Positions 18,135-25,106 of a DNA stretch of 38,686 nucleotides are shown in pieces; position 1 is the stretch's first letter; every line of letters starts with the position of its first letter. The stretch covers positions 1 through 38,686 of the forward strand of contig NZ_AXUN02000180.1 of assembly GCF_000495435.3 (NCBI RefSeq). The letters are read 5' to 3'. The stretch is from Youngiibacter fragilis 232.1 (GTDB lineage Bacteria > Bacillota > Clostridia > Clostridiales > Clostridiaceae). The translations under genes were made by a program, and so were the position numbers. Below the pieces are notes generated by a model. That model was not told where the DNA came from and did no database searches. It saw nothing but the letters and a program-made list of their open reading frames with translations.

Positions 18135-19313
18135 ATGTACGCTATAAAAACATTGAACAATATTTCAGACAAAGGCATGAAGCTTTTCACAAGTGAGTAT
18201 GACCTCTCAGGGGAAGGCAAGGCAGACGGTATACTCCTCAGAAGCTACAGCATGCACGGAATGGAGCTTGATGACTCCGTAAAGGTGATAGCCAGGGCAG
18301 GAGCCGGTGTCAACAATATACCTACGGAAGAATACGCTGAAAAGGGCATCGTGGTGTGCAACACGCCTGGCGCCAACGCAAACGCAGTAAAGGAGCTCGT
18401 CCTTCTCGGACTTCTGATGTCATCGAGAAATGTGGTTGACGCGGTTGACTGGGTAAGGTCCATAAAGGATAATCCTGATGCTGAAAAGGTCGTTGAAAAG
18501 GAAAAAGGAAGATTCACCGGACAGGAACTGACCGGAAAGAAGATTGGAATAATAGGGCTTGGAGCTATCGGCGCACTCGTTGCGAACATGTGCACATCAC
18601 TCAAGATGGATGTCTACGGCTATGACCCGTTCATATCCGTCAGCGCAGCATGGGGCCTTAGCTACAAGGTAAAGAGAGTCGAGAATGTTGACATGATCCT
18701 GAACAACTGTGATTATGTTTCACTTCATGTTCCTCTCATCGAGCAGACAAAGAACATAATAACAGCAGACAGGCTGAAGAATGCGAAAAAGGGCCTCATA
18801 CTCCTGAATTTCGCAAGGGGTGGTCTTGTTCCTGAGGCAGCCATCAAGGAAGCTCTGGAGCTTGGCAGCGTATCGACGTATGTCACTGATTTCCCGAACA
18901 ACAACCTTCTTAACATGAAGAATGTGATATGCATACCTCACCTTGGAGCATCCACTGAGGAATCAGAGGAGAACTGCGCAATTATGGCTGTAAACGCAAC
19001 TATGGAATTCCTTGAGAATGGAAACATAGTCAATTCAGTGAACTATCCTGAGTGCTGCATGGGTCCTGCAGATAAAAGAGACAGGATATCAATATGCAAC
19101 AGGAACATACCTAACATGGTCGGACAGATTTCAGGGATACTCGCTGAAAAAGGCATGAACATAGCAGAAATGAAGAACCAATCAAAGGGTAATTACGCTT
19201 ATACGCTAATTGATACAGACAACGATGTTGACGAGGACACACTGGACAGGCTCAAATCCATAGAGGGAGTCATCAGGGTAAGGCTTATCAAAGCCAGGAA
19301 CAAAGTCAGCTAA
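18135..19313 (+). CDS. serA: D-3-phosphoglycerate dehydrogenase
   Basis: SerA oxidises 3-phosphoglycerate to 3-phosphohydroxypyruvate, the entry to serine and glycine. The 392-residue protein has GAGVNNIP in the substrate domain, the NAD fingerprint GKKIGIIGLGAIG near residue 140, catalytic Arg in NFARGGLVP, catalytic His in PHLGASTEESEE, and a C-terminal ACT domain (about 320-392) of the sort that senses serine. ATG 18135 follows GAGGTG at a normal distance. An in-frame GTG seven codons upstream is less suited. All 14 arginines use AGA or AGG. A class V aminotransferase 1.9 kb away could do the next step. A guanine riboswitch lies upstream, but with its own terminator. Confidence 0.92.
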   Translation: MYAIKTLNNISDKGMKLFTSEYDLSGEGKADGILLRSYSMHGMELDDSVKVIARAGAGVNNIPTEEYAEKGIVVCNTPGANANAVKELVLLGLLMSSRNVVDAVDWVRSIKDNPDAEKVVEKEKGRFTGQELTGKKIGIIGLGAIGALVANMCTSLKMDVYGYDPFISVSAAWGLSYKVKRVENVDMILNNCDYVSLHVPLIEQTKNIITADRLKNAKKGLILLNFARGGLVPEAAIKEALELGSVSTYVTDFPNNNLLNMKNVICIPHLGASTEESEENCAIMAVNATMEFLENGNIVNSVNYPECCMGPADKRDRISICNRNIPNMVGQISGILAEKGMNIAEMKNQSKGNYAYTLIDTDNDVDEDTLDRLKSIEGVIRVRLIKARNKVS

Positions 19314-19350
19314 ATTATTTTCGTTATCCCCTACCTTCCGGATAAGTATA

Positions 19351-19386
19351 GAAACACCGGCTGGACCTGCCGTCCACCGGTGTTTC
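19351..19386. terminator. Hairpin between convergent serA and ogt
   Basis: GAAACACCGG and CCGGTGTTTC form a perfect 10-pair outer stem with an inner TGGA/TCCA pairing. No T-run follows on the plus strand; on the minus strand the stem ends in TTTC. Probably a bidirectional transcription end. Confidence 0.55.
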
Positions 19387-19425
19387 ATGCGTCCGTGGAT
19401 AATATTGAATGTTACTTTGCCACTT

Positions 19426-19890
19426 CTACCTATTCTTCTCTTCAATCTCCAGAAGCTTCCTTTTTGCTTCCAGTCCCCCTGAATACCCAGTGAGGCCCCC
19501 TTTCGAACCCACTACCCTGTGGCATGGGATTATGATCGGCAGTGCGTTCCTGTTGTTTGCGGCGCCTACAGCCCTTACCGCCTTGGGCTTGCCAACAGCT
19601 TCGGCTACTTGGCCGTAAGTCCTTGTCTCACCATAAGGTATCTTCAGAAGCTCGTTCCACACCTTCTCCTGGAACTTTGTTCCTTCAACCAGCAATGGCA
19701 GGCCGAATACTTTTCTTTTCCCTGAAAGATACTCTTCAATCTGGTCAAAGGCCTTCCTTATCATCATTGTCTCACCCGTCACAGCACCTTCAGGCACTTC
19801 ACTACCGAACACAATGTCAGTGATGTATCCATTCTCTTCCATGATCCCGATAAGCCCGATTTCAGTTTCGTAATTAAATGCATTCTTCAT
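19426..19890 (-). CDS. ogt: Methylated-DNA--protein-cysteine methyltransferase
   Basis: This suicide enzyme moves the methyl group of O6-methylguanine to its own cysteine. The 154-residue protein has the acceptor motif PCHRVVG near residue 120, preceded by GETRTYGQVAEAVGKPKAVRAVG (the recognition helix and arginine finger region) and followed by LTGYSGGLEAKRKLLEIE. ATG 19890 is preceded by a G-rich ribosome site. There is no adaptive regulator domain, so it is Ogt-like rather than Ada-like. It is a single gene convergent with serA. Confidence 0.93.
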   Translation of the reverse strand: MKNAFNYETEIGLIGIMEENGYITDIVFGSEVPEGAVTGETMMIRKAFDQIEEYLSGKRKVFGLPLLVEGTKFQEKVWNELLKIPYGETRTYGQVAEAVGKPKAVRAVGAANNRNALPIIIPCHRVVGSKGGLTGYSGGLEAKRKLLEIEEKNR

Positions 19891-20097
19891 TTCCCCACCC
19901 CCACCAATATTATATCCTCCATAAGCAGTTCCTATTCAAAAAAAGCTCAATTCTCAATATCATAGTATCTTTACAATCCTCATGAATGCATCTTGGTCAG
20001 GGTTAACCGGAGTGTACCTCTTCCTATCCATATGTACTATAATGAAATAGAGGAATATACTATGATATTCCATATTCAAGAACCGGAGGTGCTGCAA

Positions 20098-21123
20098 GTG
20101 ATCACAATTAACATTAAGTCCGAGGCAGATTCCATCAAGGGCCATGGAGTGCTTTCAGCCCATGATGAGCAGCTCCAGCTTGTAATGAGCACCCTTTCAG
20201 ACACCTTCGAGTTTTACGACAACACAAACAAGACGTGCGACATTACACATTTTCAGACAGTGAACTTCACATATCTTCTCCGCTTCTTCATCTACAAGAG
20301 AAACGGAAGTACTGTTGCTCATGTTCACTTCCTGCCTGAGACCGTTGACAAGAGCCTGAACCTTCCCTGGATTGCACGCAAGGTATTTTATTGGTACCTG
20401 ATAAGGTTCTACAGGAACGCTGATTACCTGGTAACCGTGAATCCTTATTTCATAAAGGCGATTTGCAGGTACGGCATCGACAGTAAAAGGGTCCGGTACA
20501 TACCAAACTTCGTATCATCCGAGAATTTTTATCCCATTGGTGCATCAAAGGGAGAATTGCGAAGAGAGTTCGGACTGCCTGAAGACAGGTTCACAGTCCT
20601 TTGCGCAGGTCAGCTCCAGGAAAGGAAGGGGGTCATAGATTTTGTTGAGGCTGCACGAAGAATGCCTGACGCTGAGTTCGTATGGGCTGGCGATTTTTCA
20701 TTCGGCGTCATCTCATCAGGTTATTCAATCATTAAGGACCTTGTCGGCTCACACCCTTCAAATGTTCATTTTCTTGGTCTTGTGGATCATGAAAGGATGA
20801 ACAGCTTATACAACCTCTCGGATGTCATGTTCCTTCCATCCTATGACGAGCTTTTCCCCATGACCATCCTTGAGGCAATGAGCTGCCACATACCTATACT
20901 ACTCAGGGACCTTCCCGAATATGAGAGTGTGCTCTTCGATTTCTATCTCAAAGGCTCTGACAACGATGATTTCATTTCTCAGCTTGAAAGGCTCATGAAC
21001 GACGGGGCCTTTCGGGAAGAGGCATCAGCCATGGCAGAAAGAGGCGCCAAGTTCTACAGCGCCGAAAGGATATCCGAAAAGTGGAGAGAATTCTACCTTG
21101 AGGTCTACAATTCAAGAAGATAG
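20098..21123 (+). CDS. Family 4 glycosyltransferase (GT-B), possibly glycolipid-forming
   Basis: This 341-residue GT-B protein carries the C-terminal donor-site motif DELFPMTILEAMSC (the EX7E motif), the GQLQERKGVIDFVEA loop, and AHVHFLPETVDKSLNLP in the N-terminal domain. I start at GTG 20098, with GGAGG eight bases upstream; this puts ITINIKSEADSIKGHGV at the N-terminus, as expected for the glycine-rich acceptor loop. An in-frame ATG 35 codons earlier lacks both a ribosome site and family similarity. Streptococcal and clostridial relatives include diacylglycerol glucosyl/galactosyltransferases, so glycolipid synthesis at the membrane is a reasonable guess, not shown. No cell-wall or capsule genes are adjacent. 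Confidence 0.8.
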   Translation: MITINIKSEADSIKGHGVLSAHDEQLQLVMSTLSDTFEFYDNTNKTCDITHFQTVNFTYLLRFFIYKRNGSTVAHVHFLPETVDKSLNLPWIARKVFYWYLIRFYRNADYLVTVNPYFIKAICRYGIDSKRVRYIPNFVSSENFYPIGASKGELRREFGLPEDRFTVLCAGQLQERKGVIDFVEAARRMPDAEFVWAGDFSFGVISSGYSIIKDLVGSHPSNVHFLGLVDHERMNSLYNLSDVMFLPSYDELFPMTILEAMSCHIPILLRDLPEYESVLFDFYLKGSDNDDFISQLERLMNDGAFREEASAMAERGAKFYSAERISEKWREFYLEVYNSRR

Positions 21124-21125
21124 TC

Positions 21126-21154
21126 AGTCCCGCAAGGCATAGCCAAGCGGGACT
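21126..21154. terminator. Bidirectional terminator between the glycosyltransferase and aminotransferase genes
   Basis: AGTCCCGC and GCGGGACT form a perfect 8-pair stem in the 40-base gap between two convergent genes. There is no clear T-run on either side. Confidence 0.55.
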
Positions 21155-21163
21155 CATGGTTCC

Positions 21164-22309
21164 CTATCCCATCATTTCCTTCATGAACACGCCTACACCT
21201 TTACCAAGCTCTGAATGCTTTCCAAGCCTGTATAGCGTCCTCTCGATTGCAGCTATCGCTGAAACAGAGTCATGCATGTCAATGTTGCCCATGTGACCCA
21301 GCCTGAACATCCTGCCTGCATATGCCCCGAGGCCACCAGCTACGAATACCCCTTCTTCGGAGAGTGTATTCCTGAATTCAAGGTCATCAACCCCCTCCGG
21401 GTATATGAGGTTTGAAAGGGTCACTGCACGGTATCCCTCTTCAGCGAGTATCCTGAAGCCAAGCGCTTCCATTGCAGCCTGTGTAGCTTTTGCCACCTTC
21501 CTGTGCCTGTCCTGCCTTTCCTTCAGACCTTCCTCGTTTATGATCCTTACAGCATCCTTCAGTGCCCAGATGAGGTTCACGGCAGGAGTAGCGAAATACT
21601 TGGCAGGGTTCTCCATTATCGGAAGCCACTTTTCAAAGTCTATGTAGAATTCAGGGATTGTTCCGAGCTGTTTCCTTCTTTCAAGTGCCTTTTTCCCTGC
21701 CCATACAATGGCAAGCCCAGGGCTAACACCAAAAGCCTTCTGCGACCCTGTCAGGAGGACATCTATCCCCATCCCGGCCATATCCTCAGGTTCTGCTGCG
21801 GATGCGCAGACGCCATCAACGATGTATATCGTTTCCGGATGCTTCCTCATCATCTCTCCAATTTCAGCAACAGGAGCGCACACTCCGGTTGCAGTGTCCA
21901 CATGTGTCACTGTGACCGCAGCGTAGCTCTTCTCTGAAAGCTTCCTGTCGATCTCCTCTACAGGGACAGCCTTTCCCCATTCACTGGCAAGGACATCAAC
22001 ATTTAGTCCCTTCCTCTGGCAAAGGTCTATGAACCTGTCTCCGAAGAAACCATGGGATACAAGAAGGATGTTGTCACCCCGTTTAGTGACATTTGCAACA
22101 GCCATTTCCATTGCCATGGTTCCTGTCCCGGCAACCACGAATACTTCCCCATCTGTATTCATCATTACCTTGAGATCCTCGATCAGACCCTTGAAATCCC
22201 TGACGAACAAAGGGTCTCCGAATGCGGTCGTCTCCCTTCCCATTTCGTTCTGTGTTGACCTTGCTACCGGTGTCGGTCCCGGAATCATTACAAGTTTCCT
22301 GTTCTTCAA
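21164..22309 (-). CDS. Class V PLP aminotransferase (alanine/serine--glyoxylate type; possible SerC)
   Basis: This 381-residue fold-type I enzyme has the N-terminal MIPGPTPV, the glycine-rich AGTGTMAMEMA phosphate loop, VDGVCASAAEP (PLP-binding aspartate) and the Schiff-base lysine in LLTGSQKAFGVSPG. This subgroup includes MJ0959-like enzymes able to act as phosphoserine or broad alanine-glyoxylate aminotransferases. With serA nearby and no classical serC in the window, a SerC role is plausible. The likely start is TTG 22309, with GGGGG (22322-22318) eight bases upstream. An earlier in-frame TTG at 22324 overlaps that site. Confidence 0.8.
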   Translation of the reverse strand: MKNRKLVMIPGPTPVARSTQNEMGRETTAFGDPLFVRDFKGLIEDLKVMMNTDGEVFVVAGTGTMAMEMAVANVTKRGDNILLVSHGFFGDRFIDLCQRKGLNVDVLASEWGKAVPVEEIDRKLSEKSYAAVTVTHVDTATGVCAPVAEIGEMMRKHPETIYIVDGVCASAAEPEDMAGMGIDVLLTGSQKAFGVSPGLAIVWAGKKALERRKQLGTIPEFYIDFEKWLPIMENPAKYFATPAVNLIWALKDAVRIINEEGLKERQDRHRKVAKATQAAMEALGFRILAEEGYRAVTLSNLIYPEGVDDLEFRNTLSEEGVFVAGGLGAYAGRMFRLGHMGNIDMHDSVSAIAAIERTLYRLGKHSELGKGVGVFMKEMMG

Positions 22310-22479
22310 CTGACATACCCCCAATATTCTTATTCAGACCTGTATCGTCATTATCCTCATGACAATACTAATCTATGCCACATCCCTATAATTATATCAC
22401 TAAATGTAAACCATATCATCATTTGAATTCGCCATCACGAATAATGAACATTAGTATGGAATTCAATGATTCGGAGTAC

Positions 22480-22485
22480 TATAAT
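22480..22485 (+). promoter_or_regulatory. Possible -10 element of the DUF6506 gene
   Basis: A perfect TATAAT lies 35 bases before the start. The -35 region is poor (TGGAAT at 17 bases). Confidence 0.4.
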
Positions 22486-22519
22486 TGGCTTGAGAATACA
22501 CTCGAAAGGTGGTAATTGC

Positions 22520-22822
22520 ATGGCACTTAATGCAGCATTCATATTCCTGGCTCCAGGAGCAGACCCCGCTGCCCATCGCTCTGTTGTTGTCACACCTGCA
22601 GTCACCCTTACTGTTGTTGGAGTACCGGATTACAAGGAGGCAGAGGCAGTCGCGAAAGCACTCGCAGATGAAGGCAATGCAGCTATCGAGCTTTGCGGCG
22701 GTTTTGGAATCGAAGGCACCGCAGCAGTCAAGAAGGCAGTTCAGGGTAAGGCAGTAATAGGAGTTGTTCGCTTCGACAATCATCCCGGAATCGAATTCAA
22801 GAGTGGAGATGACATATTCTAA
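22520..22822 (+). CDS. DUF6506-family small protein
   Basis: This 100-residue protein is recognised as a DUF6506 member from its FIFLAPGADP opening and the alternating strand/helix pattern with VVGVPDYKEAEAVAKALADEG and GIEGTAAVKKAVQGKAVIGVV. Function is unknown for the family; the compact alternating pattern suggests a small ligand-binding alpha/beta domain, which is my inference. ATG 22520 follows AAAGGTGG at seven bases, and a strong terminator follows. It is the last gene before the nif block. The 3' end of its coding sequence recurs as a damaged copy at 38554-38614, on the other side of the nif/mod island. Confidence 0.75.
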   Translation: MALNAAFIFLAPGADPAAHRSVVVTPAVTLTVVGVPDYKEAEAVAKALADEGNAAIELCGGFGIEGTAAVKKAVQGKAVIGVVRFDNHPGIEFKSGDDIF

Positions 22823-22836
22823 ATAGCTTACACCTG

Positions 22837-22883
22837 ATAACTGAAAAGCGGCAGTAAGCCGCTTTCAGTTATCATATTTTTTT
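22837..22883 (+). terminator. Intrinsic terminator of the DUF6506 gene
   Basis: ATAACTGAAA(A)GCGGC pairs with GCCGCTTTCAGTTAT, 15 pairs with one bulged A, followed by TATTTTTTT. The rest to 23016 contains only an imperfect hairpin (about 22976-23012) that might end the nif transcript from the other strand. Confidence 0.9.
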
Positions 22884-23016
22884 GTTAATCGCATCTGCTG
22901 AACCCTATCCTTCAGTCCTTTTCGCTTTCCTTCAATAGGAACTCCGAAATTGCAGCTTGCCAGGCATTTATGTTAGTCTGACTTCTGAAGATTTTCCAGA
23001 TTCTGCAGACAGACCA

Positions 23017-23832
23017 TTACCTGCCACTGTAAGTTAGGCATAGGATTTCACTCACTTTCCTTGATAACATCTTCGCATCACCATATGTAGTGCCAGTTTC
23101 ATAGTAATTACCGATTGCGCCAACCAGTTTTTCCAGATCACAGTTTCCTGCCCGCTCGCCAAGCCCCAGCAATGTAGTTTCAATTCCAAAAGCCCCTGCA
23201 CGCAGGGCAGCGATTGAGTTAGCAACTGCCATGCCCAGATCATCATGTCCGTGAAACGTTATTGGGGGGCTTCCACTTCGGATCAGACCTGTCACGTAAT
23301 CAAACGTTCGCTGAGGAGTCATGATACCGACGGTATCTGAGAACTGGACCCTTAGTACGCCCATCTCTCTGAGCCTGGATGAAATTGCCGACATGAATGC
23401 GATATCTGCTCTGGATGCATCTTCAAATCCCACTGTCACATTGAATCCCCTGTCCTTAATGAATGCGACACTGCGCAGCAGCTCCTTTTGGAGCCCGCTC
23501 CTGCTCGTCCGGAGCTTTGTATGAATGTGGGCATCAGAAATCGGTGCTGATATGTGGATATTGTCAGGAATGCAGCTAATTGCTGCCAGAAGATCAGCCT
23601 CATTCATCCGGCACCATACGGATATTTTTGCATTTGAACGGTTTGCAACTATTTCCCGGATTACATCGCATTCGTCCCTGCCCATTGCTGGTGAACCTGC
23701 ATCAATCTGGTTGATTCCGGCAGCATCGAGCAGCTTTGCGATTTTCACCTTCTGATCAAAAGTTAAAGCGCAGCCTGGTCTCTGCTCTCCGTCACGAAGC
23801 GTGGTATCCATGAGATATGCTTTCTGTTTCAT
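23017..23832 (-). CDS. nifV(alpha): Homocitrate synthase, alpha subunit (N-terminal catalytic half)
   Basis: NifV makes homocitrate, the organic ligand of the nitrogenase iron-molybdenum cofactor, from acetyl-CoA and 2-oxoglutarate. This 271-residue gene carries only the TIM-barrel half: DTTLRDGEQRPGCALTF at the start and FHGHDDLGMAVANS with the HxH metal site near residue 195. It ends shortly after LGERAGNCDLEKLVGAI. The second half is encoded by the preceding gene, as known for nifV-omega/nifV-alpha of C. pasteurianum. The start at 23832 has AGGGTGG just ahead and lies 41 bases inside the end of the omega gene in another frame, so translation is probably coupled. It is the last gene of the nif operon. 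Confidence 0.9.
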   Translation of the reverse strand: MKQKAYLMDTTLRDGEQRPGCALTFDQKVKIAKLLDAAGINQIDAGSPAMGRDECDVIREIVANRSNAKISVWCRMNEADLLAAISCIPDNIHISAPISDAHIHTKLRTSRSGLQKELLRSVAFIKDRGFNVTVGFEDASRADIAFMSAISSRLREMGVLRVQFSDTVGIMTPQRTFDYVTGLIRSGSPPITFHGHDDLGMAVANSIAALRAGAFGIETTLLGLGERAGNCDLEKLVGAIGNYYETGTTYGDAKMLSRKVSEILCLTYSGR

Positions 23833-24748
23833 GATCCACCCTCACCTTCTCAGCGATCAGAAGAACCTCACTATCAGCAAGAGCTCGTCTGAGACTGACT
23901 GCTTCACGCCGCACATCATTAAGCATGAGAGGCAAAGCCTCTGCCGGAAGCTCAAATCCAAGTTTTGACAGACAGTGCTTTAGGCTTACCAGACCCGAAT
24001 GCTTTCCAACGACTATCTGCCGCTTTGCGCCAACCAAATCCGGAGAGAAGGGCTCGTAGTTCATGGGATCCTTTAGGATGCCATCCACATGGATACCCGA
24101 CTCCACCTCAAATACGGCATGGCCAACAATAGATTTGTGTGATGGCACCTTTATCCCTGAAATCTCAGTGAACAGCTGGCACATGCGGGGCAACATCGAA
24201 AGGTCAAGGCATGGCCTATGCTGCCTGGCAATGTGCAAGGCCATTATCACCTCTTCCAGTGGGGCAAAGCCTCCTACACCCATAAAGGTACCTGCACCAT
24301 TTCCACCATCCATAAGCCATTCGGTCAATATTGCACCTGCACATCCATAGCCATTATCGGGACAAAGCTCGGCTGACATTGGCAGCAGCCTGCGTATCTT
24401 CTGGAATTCGCTTTGAAAATCATATAGTATCAGATCCCCCAGTCCAGTGATGCGTATGTTGTCATGGTGCTTATATCTTTCCAGAAGGCTCAAGTCACAA
24501 ATGCCGCTAACTTCCATTTCATGACACAAAAGCCAAGAAAACCCCTCCAAATTTTTGGAAGGATCGTCCATCCGCACTACTGTGCGTTCCTTGACCAATG
24601 CTGAGCCCAGACGCTGTGCTTCAGTCAAGTTCATCTCGACCCTGTCCACACCCATAAGCAGGAGGAGCTCGTAGAATTCAACCAACGCTTCAGTTTTGCA
24701 TTTTGTTGTATCAAGGACTGCCAATGTCATATCGGTGAGCCTGATCAT
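23792..24748 (-). CDS. nifV(omega): Homocitrate synthase, omega subunit (C-terminal half)
   Basis: This 318-residue partner of NifV-alpha corresponds to the C-terminal part of ordinary NifV. It keeps the barrel-end signature SHKSIVGHAVFEVESGIHVDGI and the following VGKHSGLVSLKHCL. Its N-terminal half resembles a barrel but has lost the DTTLRDGEQ opening (it starts MIRLTDMTLAVLDTTK). ATG 24748 has GGAGG eight bases upstream; an in-frame GTG at 24757 lies inside that site. The gene follows the ferredoxin gene by 35 bases. Two-gene homocitrate synthase is established in C. pasteurianum; assembly of the two products into one enzyme is inferred here. Confidence 0.88.
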   Translation of the reverse strand: MIRLTDMTLAVLDTTKCKTEALVEFYELLLLMGVDRVEMNLTEAQRLGSALVKERTVVRMDDPSKNLEGFSWLLCHEMEVSGICDLSLLERYKHHDNIRITGLGDLILYDFQSEFQKIRRLLPMSAELCPDNGYGCAGAILTEWLMDGGNGAGTFMGVGGFAPLEEVIMALHIARQHRPCLDLSMLPRMCQLFTEISGIKVPSHKSIVGHAVFEVESGIHVDGILKDPMNYEPFSPDLVGAKRQIVVGKHSGLVSLKHCLSKLGFELPAEALPLMLNDVRREAVSLRRALADSEVLLIAEKVRVDHETESISHGYHAS

Positions 24749-24783
24749 ATGAACCACCTCCCATTATGAAGTGTAAAACAGCT

Positions 24784-25092
24784 TTAGATACGGAGAGCTT
24801 TGACTGGCGTTCCGCCTTCAAAATGCTCTTCCACGATGGTTTCGATGTCCGATTCGGTGAGATTCCCGTACCAGACACCCTCAGGGTATACCACCATTAC
24901 AGGACCACGGGCACATATCCCGAAACAGCCGGTGTTGGTGACCATGACATCTCCTGAGAGGTCACGGTCCTCGATTTCCTCCATCAGACGTCCCACCAGA
25001 TTGACGCTGCCCTTCTGATGACAGAAGCCCTTCAGCTCGCCGCTCAAGCGGCAGCTGTTGCAAACAAAGACATGATACTTGGGTGCTACCAT
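24784..25092 (-). CDS. Thioredoxin-like [2Fe-2S] ferredoxin
   Basis: At 102 residues with cysteines at 11, 14, 24, 56 and 60, this matches the length and cysteine pattern of the [2Fe-2S] ferredoxin of C. pasteurianum, which is known to interact with the nitrogenase MoFe protein. The fold is thioredoxin-like; four of the five cysteines hold the cluster. The start at 25092 has AAAGGAGG with a normal gap. It lies 14 bases after nifN-B and before nifV-omega, so it is co-transcribed with nif. Its exact role, electron delivery or cofactor assembly, is not settled for the family. Confidence 0.92.
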   Translation of the reverse strand: MVAPKYHVFVCNSCRLSGELKGFCHQKGSVNLVGRLMEEIEDRDLSGDVMVTNTGCFGICARGPVMVVYPEGVWYGNLTESDIETIVEEHFEGGTPVKALRI

Positions 25093-25106
25093 GATATTTC
25101 CTCCTT

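Noticed and set aside
23017-24748. Frameshifted single nifV gene
   Set aside because: The order is C-terminal half first, each gene has its own ribosome site, and the same two-gene arrangement is known in C. pasteurianum. A frameshift cannot give this order.
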